This document shows, piece by piece, positions 1 to 6,981 of a stretch of DNA of 64,000 nucleotides. The stretch covers positions 27,971-91,970 of the forward strand of contig CACZZL010000012.1 in NCBI GenBank assembly GCA_902785605.1. The letters run 5' to 3'. Below the pieces are notes generated by a model, which worked only from the letters and a program-made list of their open reading frames with translations, did no database searches and was not told the origin of the DNA. Position 1 is the first letter of the stretch. Each line of letters starts with the position of its first letter. Origin of the DNA: an uncultured Bacteroidales bacterium (GTDB lineage Bacteria; Bacteroidota; Bacteroidia; Bacteroidales; Paludibacteraceae). A program made the translations under genes and the position numbers.

Positions 1-474
1 CTGAAGGATGCTTATGGCATCGTCTATACCGGCAAGAACGGTCGGGTAGGACACGAACTCATTCTGGACTGCCGTCAGTTCCATGCCATCGGTATCACAG
101 AAGCGGACATTGCCAAGCGTCTGATGGACTACGGCTATCATGCACCGACCTTGTCCTTCCCGGTTCATGGCACCCTGATGGTAGAGCCGACGGAGAGCGA
201 GTCGTTGGTAGAGATCGACCGTTTCTGCGACGTGCTGCTGCAGATTCGTCAGGAGATAGCGGACATCGAGAGCGGTAAAGCGGACAAAACGGACAATGTG
301 CTGGTGAACGCGCCGCACCCGGAGTACGAAGTGGTGGCAGACGAGTGGAGCCACCCCTATACCCGCAAGCAGGCTGCGTACCCGACGGAATGGGTAGAGC
401 AGACGAAGTTCTGGTGCCCCGTAGGAAGGGTGGATAACGGCTTCGGTGACCGTAACCTTGTTGCCAAATTCTAA
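1..474 (+). CDS. gcvP: Glycine dehydrogenase (decarboxylating), C-terminal part
   Basis: This is the last 157 residues of the P protein of the glycine cleavage system, which decarboxylates glycine with PLP and passes the aminomethyl group to the H protein in the cytoplasm. The frame is open from base 1, so the 5' end lies outside the window. Family signatures visible are [20 protein letters not shown] and the terminal [16 protein letters not shown]. The stop at 472-474 is 11 nt before the GTG of the next gene, so the two may be cotranscribed. Identification is firm; only the truncation limits it. Confidence 0.95.
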   Translation: MKDAYGIVYTGKNGRVGHELILDCRQFHAIGITEADIAKRLMDYGYHAPTLSFPVHGTLMVEPTESESLVEIDRFCDVLLQIRQEIADIESGKADKTDNVLVNAPHPEYEVVADEWSHPYTRKQAAYPTEWVEQTKFWCPVGRVDNGFGDRNLVAKF

Positions 475-485
475 ACAGGCATCCT

Positions 486-1420
486 GTGAGAGAGAATATA
501 AAACAAAAGTCCAACCTCCGCGAGCATCTGAAAGAGTACAGGCGTACCTTGCCGTGGATCATGCTCAAGGAGCTGTTCATGATCGTCCTCAGTACGATCC
601 CTTATGCCCTGACTGTGAACCAGCTGTTAGTGCCGCACGCTATCGTAGGAGGCGGCGTGACGGGTCTGTGCGAGATCATCTATTTTGCGACCGGGACGTA
701 TGTGCCGATTTGGTTCAGTAGCGCGCTCATTAATATCATTCTGCTCATCATTGCCGCCATCACGGTAGGCAGAGGCTACGCCCTGCGTACCATATGGGGC
801 GTACTGTGGCTCACGATCTGGCTCAAAGTGATCCCTATCGCTCCGGTGCCGCTGCTCACGGATTCGTTCATGGCGGTGGTGATAGGAGGTCTGTTCACGG
901 GCTGTTTCTTAGGGATATGCTTCCTCAACAACGGTTCTACCGGAGGTACGGATATCGTCGCCATGATCGTCAACAAGTACCACCATCTGCCGATGGGAAG
1001 GGTGCGGATATGACCATTATCTCATCGGCTTTCTTCCTGCCTACCATCCAGGCGGCAGGCACACAAGGCGCGATAGAGAAAATACTCTTCGGTCTAACCT
1101 ATACGTTCATGAGCTCGACGGCTGTGGACTGGGTGATGAACAGGATGCGGCAGTCTGTCCAGTTCATGATCTTCACCCAGAAACCCAATGAGATAGCCGA
1201 AGCAATCATCACGCAGGCACACCGAGGATGTACGTTTCTGGAGGCGGAAGGCGGCTTTAACAAGAGGCCGATGAAGGTCGTTACGACCATCGCTCGTTCG
1301 TATGAGTCCGCTACGATCTTCCGCCTCGTGCGATCCATAGACCCGAATGCGTTTGTCAGCCAGAGTCAGGTGCGCGGTGTGTTCGGGCAAGGATTCGACC
1401 CTATGGTGAATGGGAAGTAA
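486..1420 (+). pseudogene. YitT family membrane protein, broken by a frameshift
   Basis: The N-terminal part (486-1013, GTG start) and the C-terminal part (from about 1012 to 1420) are two pieces of one YitT/DUF161-DUF2179 protein in different frames. The first piece carries several hydrophobic segments and the motif LNNGSTGGTDIVAMIVN. The second carries the DUF2179 ligand-like domain and ends VRGVFGQGFDPMVNGK. Aligned with the intact paralogue at 1474-2454, the break lies at about 1001-1012. There, 15 nt in the paralogue correspond to 5 nt here, so 10 nt are missing and the frame moves. It could be a real pseudogene or an assembly error. Function of the family is unknown; they are integral inner-membrane proteins. 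Confidence 0.8.
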
Positions 1421-1473
1421 AGGCTAAAGGCGAAAGGTTAAAGGTTATAGGTTAGAGGCTAAAGGTTAGAGGT
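1421..1473 (+). repeat. Word repeat R1 (aaaggctaaaggttatagg type)
   Basis: The gap between the two YitT genes consists almost wholly of stuttered copies of words such as aggctaaagg, aaaggttaaagg and ttagagg. It runs right up to the ATG at 1474. The same words recur at 12947-12992, 15645-15702 and 26072-26126. Confidence 0.85.
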
Positions 1474-2454
1474 ATGTTACGATATAGTTCGTTTGTCAAC
1501 CCGCATAACATGGCACAGCACGAGTCGCGTGTGCGTACCGTATTTGAGTACTTTATGATCATCTTCGGCATATTCCCGATGGCATTGATGGTCAACTGGG
1601 TGTTACTGCCGCATGCGTTTGTGGGAGGCGGTTTGACAGGTATCTGTTCCGCGATCTATTATGTGACCGGAGGACTGTTTCCGTCTATCTTCCCGGAGTA
1701 CGGCGGCGCTATCCCGGTGTGGCTGACGACCTTTGTGTTTAACGCGATTCTGCTTCTTATAGCCGGACTGACGGTGGGCTGGCGTTTCTGTATCCGAACC
1801 ATGGTCGGCGTAGCTGCTATCACGTTCTGGTACCGAATCATACCGATCTTACCGCAACCCATCATCGCGGACCCGTGGTTGGGGGCTATCATCGGCGGAT
1901 TCGTGTTCGGGCTTAGTCTCGGATGCGTGTTGGCTGCGAACGGTTCGTCGGGAGGCACGGATATCGTAGCTATGATTGTTAATCATTACCGCAATATATC
2001 GCTGGGTAACATCATGTTGGCGTGCGATATCGTCATCATCCTCTCGGCTTTCTTCTTGCCCTTGCCCGAATCGATGCTCCAGGAAGGCGGCAATCCGACC
2101 TATCTGCAGATCAAACGTGTGCTCTACGGTGTGGCGATGACCATCTCCTATACGGTGGCAGTCGATTGGATCATGGCGCGGTTCAACCGCTCTGTCCATT
2201 TCCTCATCTATTCGGCGAAGTACGACGAGATAGCCACGGCGATCAATACGACTGTGAACCGAGGTGTGACTGTGCTGGATGGAACGGGTTGGTATTCCAA
2301 GCAACCGGTGAAGGTGATTTCGGTGCTGGTGCGTAAGCCGGAGAGCTCGCTCGTGTTCAGTCTCATTCATCAAATTGACCCGAATGCGCTTGTGTCAATT
2401 GCCGATGTAGGTGGCGTTTTTGGGTCCGGTTTTGACAAAATAAAGGCAAAATAG
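1474..2454 (+). CDS. YitT family integral membrane protein (DUF161/DUF2179)
   Basis: A 326-residue protein with about five hydrophobic segments in the first 220 residues and a soluble C-terminal DUF2179 domain. The motif LAANGSSGGTDIVAMIVN in the middle is typical of the family. It is a close paralogue of the broken gene just upstream (compare LVNWVLLPHAFVGGGLTGI with LTVNQLLVPHAIVGGGVTGL), so the pair is a tandem duplication. It sits in the cytoplasmic membrane; no transport substrate can be named from the sequence. The ATG follows repeat R1 directly. Confidence 0.9.
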   Translation: MLRYSSFVNPHNMAQHESRVRTVFEYFMIIFGIFPMALMVNWVLLPHAFVGGGLTGICSAIYYVTGGLFPSIFPEYGGAIPVWLTTFVFNAILLLIAGLTVGWRFCIRTMVGVAAITFWYRIIPILPQPIIADPWLGAIIGGFVFGLSLGCVLAANGSSGGTDIVAMIVNHYRNISLGNIMLACDIVIILSAFFLPLPESMLQEGGNPTYLQIKRVLYGVAMTISYTVAVDWIMARFNRSVHFLIYSAKYDEIATAINTTVNRGVTVLDGTGWYSKQPVKVISVLVRKPESSLVFSLIHQIDPNALVSIADVGGVFGSGFDKIKAK

Positions 2455-2474
2455 CATTTTTTTTGCCAAAATAT

Positions 2475-2505
2475 TTGGTCAGTTCAAAAAATTGTTGTAC
2501 CTTTG
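2475..2505 (+). promoter_or_regulatory. Bacteroidota sigma-ABfr promoter for tRNA-Ser
   Basis: TTG at 2475-2477 and TACCTTTG at 2498-2505, separated by exactly 20 nt, match the Bacteroidota -33/-7 consensus. Transcription would start near 2512 and run into the tRNA at 2638. Confidence 0.75.
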
Positions 2506-2637
2506 CACGCTTTTTCCCCAATAGAGTATTAATGGGGGTCCCTGGAAATTTTAATTTTTGGGGAGAGCGGAGGCACAAGTCATCCCATCGATTAAGCGGA
2601 GCGGTATCGATTTTATGATCTTGTTGCCGAACGCGAA

Positions 2638-2726
2638 GGAGAGTTGTCTGAGTGGTCGAAAGAGCCGCACTCGAAATGCGGTATACGCATTACGTCGTAT
2701 CGGGGGTTCGAATCCCTCACTCTCCG
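2638..2726 (+). tRNA. tRNA-Ser (anticodon CGA)
   Basis: An 89-nt class II tRNA with a long variable arm. The acceptor GGAGAGT pairs with ACTCTCC. The anticodon stem is CCGCA/TGCGG with loop CTCGAAA, giving anticodon CGA (reads UCG). The T arm is GGGGGTTCGAATCCCTC with its loop. The CCA end is not encoded (GCAA follows). It is complete and is the left border of the two tandem modules; a copy of its 3' end recurs at 5187-5212. Confidence 0.95.
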
Positions 2727-2739
2727 CAAGGTAAATGAA

Positions 2740-2765
2740 AAGGATGTCCATTGACGGGCATCCTT
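2740..2765 (+). terminator. Hairpin terminator after tRNA-Ser
   Basis: AAGGATGTCC pairs with GGGCATCCTT over 10 positions with a 6-nt loop, followed by a pyrimidine-rich tract. It is placed to end the tRNA transcript. The T run is weak. Confidence 0.6.
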
Positions 2766-2853
2766 CTTCATTTATTCGGATAGTGGGGGCCTTCTGCACC
2801 CCCGGTCGGGAGTTCTTAGCTCGGGATAAACCCTCGCACGATTATTACTCATC

Positions 2854-2908
2854 TGCGTTATGCTACATTCCATAATCGTTTTTGACGCTTATGGGTAGCA
2901 TATACGCA
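2854..2908. other. Imperfect 55-nt hairpin in repeat A, resembling an attC-like site (copy 1)
   Basis: TGCGTTATGCTAC (2854-2866) pairs with GTAGCATATACGCA (2895-2908), leaving one extrahelical T. CCATAA (2870-2875) pairs exactly with TTATGG (2889-2894) around a 13-nt loop. ATTAC (2844-2848) and GTAAT (2915-2919) can extend it after a spacer. The layout (two paired boxes, a spacer, a single unpaired base, directly behind the stop codon of a cargo gene) recalls integron attC sites. The classical GTTRRRY core is absent. It could instead be an RNA structure or a terminator. Confidence 0.6.
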
Positions 2909-2930
2909 TATTTCGTAATTTTCGAATCCC

Positions 2931-4007
2931 TCAATGATTATACCGGCGAGAATAGGAGTCTAAAATCTCTTCTCTGTGCTCGCGGGTCCATTTGAGCCAT
3001 CCTTCGTCTCCAAATTCATCGGCAATACTATCGTCCTCGAACTCATCTGCATATCCTGGTATGATGCGGCGGACTGCATTTCTGAAATATACGGAATCCA
3101 AGTGGAAGAAATACATAAAATGCCCTTCATAAAGTATCTCTGCCCCTGCTCCGTCTGACCATGGATACATCCGAATATATGCGTCGCGGAAAAGAGGATT
3201 GTATTTTGAACGAGCTATCGCCATGCTGTCGAATACCAAAGACCGAAAGTTACACGGGTAGTTCCATTCATAATCATACACCTCGTATTGTTCCTTGTTT
3301 TGGGGCATAGCTTGTAAAAGTTCCTTGTCTGTGATAGTCTCGTTCCTCATGATCTTTTCATACAAGTTCGCCAAGTAGTTATTATACATCCACTCCTTAA
3401 AATAAGATTTTACAGACCATTGATAATATCTTAACGTGGTGTCTTGGTGCTGCATTTTGACAAACTTACCGCTCTCAATGGAATAGGTTGTTTCTGATAA
3501 TTCAAAGAGCAACGTATCAATAAAATTCCTTCCGGTAATAGGTTCAGCTCTATAGTCCTTTAAGACATATATATCGGAATCGGAGATGGTCAGCAACTGA
3601 TCATTCAATTGATACCCACGTTTGAAATGGTTCCTAATCTTAACAGAATCGCTCAAGCCGATGCCGTATATTTTATCGCATTCAACATCATAAAAGTCTG
3701 ATAGGATGTCCGAGATAGTGGTATCCTGATAATCCACCAAAGCCAAAGTGTAATCGTCTGCATTAAAACTCACCAATACCATCTTATCCGGATAGCGAGA
3801 CCAGCGGACAGAAACGTTTGTTGGCTCAATGGGATCTTCCTCATATTGTTGGTTTAACTGATCCACATATAGCAGAGTAGCCCTTTTAATGCTTTCCAAC
3901 AAGATGCTATCCTCTGCGGTTGTCTTTTCCGTACTCTCTGTTGTCGTGTTTTTGTGACAAGCCGTCAGACAGAGACAGGAAAGGAGTATAATAAATAGCC
4001 GTTTCAT
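2931..4007 (-). CDS. Lipoprotein of unknown function, module 1 cargo
   Basis: A 358-residue protein with a lipoprotein signal (MKRLFIILLSCLCLTAC, lipidated Cys at residue 17) and a charged Ser/Thr-rich linker. The rest is a globular domain rich in aromatic and acidic residues that I do not recognise. It is probably anchored in the outer membrane. Its TGA stop is formed by the last three bases of the 13-bp core at the end of repeat A. It follows the Abi-like gene by 66 nt and would be read from the promoter in repeat B at 4908-4938. Base composition is richer in AT than the housekeeping genes nearby, which fits acquisition. Start: the ATG context (GCCGTTTCAT on the plus strand) is shared with the gene at 5412-6365. 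Confidence 0.75.
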   Translation of the reverse strand: MKRLFIILLSCLCLTACHKNTTTESTEKTTAEDSILLESIKRATLLYVDQLNQQYEEDPIEPTNVSVRWSRYPDKMVLVSFNADDYTLALVDYQDTTISDILSDFYDVECDKIYGIGLSDSVKIRNHFKRGYQLNDQLLTISDSDIYVLKDYRAEPITGRNFIDTLLFELSETTYSIESGKFVKMQHQDTTLRYYQWSVKSYFKEWMYNNYLANLYEKIMRNETITDKELLQAMPQNKEQYEVYDYEWNYPCNFRSLVFDSMAIARSKYNPLFRDAYIRMYPWSDGAGAEILYEGHFMYFFHLDSVYFRNAVRRIIPGYADEFEDDSIADEFGDEGWLKWTREHREEILDSYSRRYNH

Positions 4008-4073
4008 AAATCTGCAATTTTAGAATAATGGTTAATATCCGCCTTTGGTGATGCTTTTGATTATAGATGTTTA

Positions 4074-4766
4074 TTATTTTACTTGATTTATCTTGTTGCA
4101 AACTGCTTGTACATGATCAAGACCGTAGAGTAGCGCGTGGCTATCTATTCCCATCCATGCAAAAAGAGTTTGTATCTTTTGATACTCATTGATGATATAC
4201 GAGGTATCGACCGTTTGTGAAGAGTGTGTAAAACATATTGGCTCATGGTGCGCAATTCGATTGCGTAATGTGTTCACCTTATCCAACTCATTAAAGATAT
4301 ATGTATTGTTACAATTGAACTCTGCAGATGACCTTGGTTTGTTCGGAAATACCTTCAACAAACATTTGCCGCTAGCTCGATACTGCACATTGGCGAACAT
4401 ATACTTCCATGTACCCATATTGAGCGCCGATAGGAGTTTTGAGTGCTTGTATGTGCCATCGTGTAGCAATTTATTATATGCTTTCTGTATTTGTGTGCGC
4501 GACTCTGCCATCTTTGGATCATCAAATATACCGCCAGGCATAATCGCATCACGCAGCCAATCGTTGCCGAATAACGCAACCATTCGTTTGTCGATAGCAT
4601 TGCGGAGCGCAACTTCAAAGCAACTGACAACTGTGAAAACTTCTTGTGAAAGGTGTAAGTTGTTACGATACAGTGTCATGGCCTTGTTTGTATCGCCGTT
4701 GCACGCATCGAGGTATCTTCCCATCCTTTCTGCCGACATTATATCCTCAAAATCGGTATATTTCAT
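4074..4766 (-). CDS. Abi-like (Abi_2/AbiD-AbiF family) abortive-infection protein
   Basis: A 230-residue protein beginning MKYTDFEDIMS. It has the pattern of Abi_2 family phage-defence proteins: an N-terminal MSAERMGRYLDACNGD segment, VVSCFEVALRNAIDKRM, and near the C terminus LRNRIAHHEP. That last motif is an RNxxxH HEPN-type ribonuclease signature. Such proteins are thought to cleave RNA and halt growth after phage infection. I place the start at 4766; an in-frame ATG at 4802 exists but would overlap a plus-strand promoter. It is the first gene of module 1, with a leader of about 130 nt from the repeat-B promoter. It is richer in AT than the flanking chromosome. Family assignment is from motifs only. 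Confidence 0.75.
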   Translation of the reverse strand: MKYTDFEDIMSAERMGRYLDACNGDTNKAMTLYRNNLHLSQEVFTVVSCFEVALRNAIDKRMVALFGNDWLRDAIMPGGIFDDPKMAESRTQIQKAYNKLLHDGTYKHSKLLSALNMGTWKYMFANVQYRASGKCLLKVFPNKPRSSAEFNCNNTYIFNELDKVNTLRNRIAHHEPICFTHSSQTVDTSYIINEYQKIQTLFAWMGIDSHALLYGLDHVQAVCNKINQVK

Positions 4767-4794
4767 AAAAAATGTAATTTTTTTGTCAAAATAT

Positions 4795-4825
4795 TTGCAC
4801 AATTCAAAAAAATGTAGTACTTTTG
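4795..4825 (+). promoter_or_regulatory. Plus-strand promoter inside module 1, similar to the tRNA-Ser promoter
   Basis: TTG at 4795-4797, 20 nt, TACTTTTG at 4818-4825. The region from about 4775 resembles the stretch upstream of tRNA-Ser (about 2457-2510), sharing CAAAATATTTG and TTCAAAAAA blocks. No plus-strand gene follows, only a possible CCCGGTAGT/ACTATCGGG stem spanning about 4835-4869. Confidence 0.55.
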
Positions 4826-4860
4826 CATCGGAATTCCCGGTAGTCCCTGACGCAAGTCAA

Positions 4861-5038
4861 ACTATCGGGTGTCGTTTTAATAGTACCCTTGCGTTCAAAA
4901 TCGGTCGCAAAGGTACTACTTTTTTCTGACATACACAAGAATTTTATCATTTTTATCGGCCTTCATTTCATCATTAGAAAGTTTTTGGAAAATAGTTGGA
5001 AAAACTATATATCATTTTTATTAGAAAAAAGTTGATTC
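4861..5038. repeat. Repeat B, copy 1 (promoter end of module 1)
   Basis: A 178-bp block with the same length as 6804-6981. By eye it differs at only four positions, and the last 99 bp are identical. It carries a minus-strand promoter that overlaps the inverted repeat TAGTACCCTTGCG/CGCAAAGGTACTA. No coding potential. Confidence 0.92.
4908..4938 (-). promoter_or_regulatory. Minus-strand promoter in repeat B, copy 1
   Basis: On the minus strand, TTG (4936-4938), 20 nt, TACCTTTG (4908-4915). It points at the Abi-like gene. The -7 box sits in one arm of the inverted repeat 4881-4893/4906-4918, so a repressor or an RNA hairpin at the transcript start is possible. Confidence 0.75.
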
Positions 5039-5186
5039 AAGATTTTTTTGTACCTTTGCATAGTTTTTCCAAGTGAAGAAAAACGGGTAAAAATCGGGTA
5101 AAGCCGGTTTAAATATCCTCAAAATTTGATTTATTAATCCGCTGTATAAGGCAGGAAAAGACACTGTAACAAGCATTTGCGTGTTT
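5039..5186. other. Unique 148-bp segment between module 1 and repeat A copy 2
   Basis: Non-coding. It contains a TACCTTTG box on the plus strand at 5051-5058 with no well-spaced -33 element (the nearest TTG, 5032-5034, is 16 nt away). The rest is AT-rich sequence that leads into a tRNA-Ser 3' end. It looks like the remnant of a tRNA locus whose 5' part is gone. Confidence 0.5.
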
Positions 5187-5212
5187 CGGGGGTTCGAATC
5201 CCTCACTCTCCG
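5187..5212 (+). pseudogene. tRNA-Ser 3' fragment (T arm and acceptor strand)
   Basis: CGGGGGTTCGAATCCC and CTCACTCTCCG repeat the T arm and 3' acceptor strand of tRNA-Ser at 2701-2726 exactly. The 5' half and anticodon arm are missing. Such a fragment is what an element leaves when it integrates at a tRNA 3' end. Confidence 0.85.
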
Positions 5213-5225
5213 CAGGGTAAATGAA

Positions 5226-5251
5226 AAGGATGTCCATTGACGGGCATCCTT
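5226..5251 (+). terminator. Copy of the tRNA-Ser terminator hairpin
   Basis: AAGGATGTCC/GGGCATCCTT stem, same as at 2740-2765. On the minus strand it lies downstream of the module 2 genes and could end their transcript. Confidence 0.5.
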
Positions 5252-5334
5252 CTTCATTTATTTGGATAGTGGGGGCCTTCTATTCCCCCGATCGGGAGTT
5301 CTCCGCCGCTTCGCTCTGTCGATTATTACTCATC

Positions 5335-5389
5335 TGCGTTATGCTACATTCCATAATCGTTTTTGACGCTTATGGGTAGCATATACGCA
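5335..5389. other. Imperfect 55-nt hairpin in repeat A, attC-like (copy 2)
   Basis: Identical in layout to 2854-2908: TGCGTTATGCTAC against GTAGCATATACGCA with one unpaired T, and CCATAA against TTATGG. It ends 12 bp before the second core, where the cargo gene stops. Confidence 0.6.
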
Positions 5390-5411
5390 TATTTCATAAT
5401 TTTCGAATCCC

Positions 5412-6365
5412 TCACTCAATCCAACTACTGACCTCTATAAACTCATTGGAATGAGTTGGTATAAAAATGCTTTTCCCGGAGCACCAGGAATCGCGCAAAG
5501 AAATGTAAGTTCCATTATTATAAATGAATATCTTGTATATAATGGGCATCGTTTCCAAATGCCAGTAACCGCCCCAATGACCATAATTGATTTCCATATA
5601 TTGAGCTACTTTGCCTGCATTCTTGCGATTTATCTCATTGGAAGTCGGGACACCTCCCAGGTAGGTTGATAATGCTTCTTCCTGTTTCATGAAAAGATAC
5701 AAAACAGGATTTTTAACATTTAAATGCGGTATGTAAGTCGAATCTACAGAAATAATAAAAGAACTATCTTTTTTAATATCTAGCATTGAACGATAGTTTT
5801 TTTCGTCAAAATCCGCATTCAGGATGGTTACCGGTACATATTTGGGCAGAACAATATATGGATGAGTTGTTCTATTTGAATAATGCAAGAAAACTTGTTG
5901 GAATACACTATCAATGGTAGCATTACTATGCAGACTATGAAATCTTGCAAACTCCTCTGATTGTTTGTGCCATTGATAAAAGAAAGTATCAGAAAGTAAT
6001 GAAGGTGAGCAACCGGTTACAATCACATCATCCCAACAGTTATCATACCGTAACTTGAGTGTGATGTCATATTTTTGTAAAGGTTCGTCTGTGAGATATA
6101 TTGTATCCGGAAAACAGCAAATATATGAAACTACCAGATATTTTACATTTTGAGAACGCTGCGTCACTAAGTAGAATTTACCATCATAATCGGAAACAGT
6201 CCCCCAGGAAAGCTCATTACCAATACTTTCATGTGCTTTGATATAGGCACTGATGATAGGTTCTCCTTGTTCATCAGTGATAGTACCAACAATGCGGATA
6301 GTATCTGATGCTTGCGCTGTGAGATGACAACAACCAATAAGCAATATGTACAATAGCCGTTTCAT
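5412..6365 (-). CDS. Exported protein with carboxypeptidase-regulatory-like domain, module 2 cargo
   Basis: A 317-residue protein with a signal peptide (MKRLLYILLIGCCHLTAQA, cleavage near residue 19). Residues about 23-105 match the CarboxypepD_reg-like beta-sandwich common in Bacteroidota envelope proteins (IVGTITDEQGEPIISAYIK, then VSDYDGKF). The remaining 200 residues are not recognised. No TonB-dependent barrel follows, so this is not a SusC protein. It lies 22 nt downstream of the small lipoprotein gene and shares its repeat-B promoter. The stop codon coincides with the end of the repeat-A core, as in module 1. AT-rich. Confidence 0.75.
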   Translation of the reverse strand: MKRLLYILLIGCCHLTAQASDTIRIVGTITDEQGEPIISAYIKAHESIGNELSWGTVSDYDGKFYLVTQRSQNVKYLVVSYICCFPDTIYLTDEPLQKYDITLKLRYDNCWDDVIVTGCSPSLLSDTFFYQWHKQSEEFARFHSLHSNATIDSVFQQVFLHYSNRTTHPYIVLPKYVPVTILNADFDEKNYRSMLDIKKDSSFIISVDSTYIPHLNVKNPVLYLFMKQEEALSTYLGGVPTSNEINRKNAGKVAQYMEINYGHWGGYWHLETMPIIYKIFIYNNGTYISLRDSWCSGKSIFIPTHSNEFIEVSSWIE

Positions 6366-6387
6366 ATATCATGTATATTCAATGTGA

Positions 6388-6798
6388 TTATAAACCGGTT
6401 CTAAACAACATTAAACCCAACCAATTTGTCGTAGTTAACGGGAGGGTACTTCGATAGGGAGAATTATCATTATGTTTCTTATACAAGGTATCAGATTGCG
6501 AACTAAACCATAATGAATCTTGATACACAAAGGGTGCTTCATTATAATAGCGGATTTCCGGATGCATTTCAGAATCCAATTCAGTTATCGTAATAGATAC
6601 TTGAGGGAAATTACAGATATATGTTCCTCTAATGTGTTCACGCCAGAAGAATTCGTATATGTCCACCGAGCCGTCATTATGAAAAATAAACGCACAGCCG
6701 TCGTCGTCATCGTATACGTAATAGCGATCTACATAAGGTGGTTTTGAACATGATGCCACAAGGCAAATAACAGATAATAAGAAAATAAACCGTTTCAT
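6388..6798 (-). CDS. Small lipoprotein, module 2 cargo
   Basis: A 136-residue protein with a lipoprotein signal (MKRFIFLLSVICLVASC, Cys at residue 17) and a short acidic Tyr/Asp patch (YYVYDDDDG). The rest is a beta-rich domain of unknown function. It is the first gene after the repeat-B promoter at 6851-6881, with a leader of about 50 nt. The start MKRFIFLL resembles those of the genes at 6365 and 4007, so module genes share similar signal peptides. Confidence 0.7.
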   Translation of the reverse strand: MKRFIFLLSVICLVASCSKPPYVDRYYVYDDDDGCAFIFHNDGSVDIYEFFWREHIRGTYICNFPQVSITITELDSEMHPEIRYYNEAPFVYQDSLWFSSQSDTLYKKHNDNSPYRSTLPLTTTNWLGLMLFRTGL

Positions 6799-6803
6799 AT
6801 ATA

Positions 6804-6981
6804 ACTATCGGGTGTCGTTTTTATAGTACCCTTGCGTTCAAATTCGGTCGCAAAGGTACTACTTTTTTCTGACATATGCAAGAATTTTATCATTTTTATC
6901 GGCCTTCATTTCATCATTAGAAAGTTTTTGGAAAATAGTTGGAAAAACTATATATCATTTTTATTAGAAAAAAGTTGATTC
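6804..6981. repeat. Repeat B, copy 2 (promoter end of module 2)
   Basis: A 178-bp copy of 4861-5038 with about four substitutions. Its right edge (GTTGATTC) falls inside the coding frame of the nitroreductase that follows. This marks it as the boundary of the inserted DNA. Confidence 0.92.
6851..6881 (-). promoter_or_regulatory. Minus-strand promoter in repeat B, copy 2
   Basis: On the minus strand, TTG (6879-6881), 20 nt, TACCTTTG (6851-6858). It reads into the module 2 genes. The flanking inverted repeat (6824-6836/6849-6861) is kept. Confidence 0.75.

Larger units (their letters stand above)
2701..2933. repeat. Repeat A, copy 1 (tRNA-Ser 3' end to 13-bp core)
   Basis: This 233-bp block begins in the T stem of tRNA-Ser and ends at 2933. 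It matches 5187-5414 apart from two short diverged patches (the loop near 2798 and about 2813-2837). It contains a terminator hairpin at 2740-2765, a GGGGG/CCCCC hairpin near 2789-2806, and the 55-nt imperfect hairpin at 2854-2908. The 13-mer TTCGAATCCCTCA lies at both ends (2707-2719 and 2921-2933). The last three bases are the stop codon of the minus-strand gene that follows. Confidence 0.9.
5187..5414. repeat. Repeat A, copy 2
   Basis: A 228-bp copy of 2701-2933. It includes the terminator-like hairpin (5226-5251), the GGGGG/CCCCC hairpin with a changed loop, the 55-nt imperfect hairpin (5335-5389), and the 13-bp core at 5193-5205 and 5402-5414. As in copy 1, the final TCA is the reverse complement of the TGA stop of the next minus-strand gene. 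Confidence 0.9.

Noticed and set aside
1001-1012. Programmed frameshift or ribosome hop in the first YitT gene
   Set aside because: Relative to the paralogue bases are missing, not added, and no slippery sequence is present.
2551-2799. Minus-strand open frame with SEGFEPP-like sequence across tRNA-Ser
   Set aside because: It is the antisense translation of a tRNA gene, a known false protein pattern; same for 5021-5257 (RVRDSNPR).
2854-2908. Classical integron attC site
   Set aside because: No GTTRRRY/RYYYAAC core boxes and no integron integrase; only the folding pattern and position are similar, so it is reported as attC-like.
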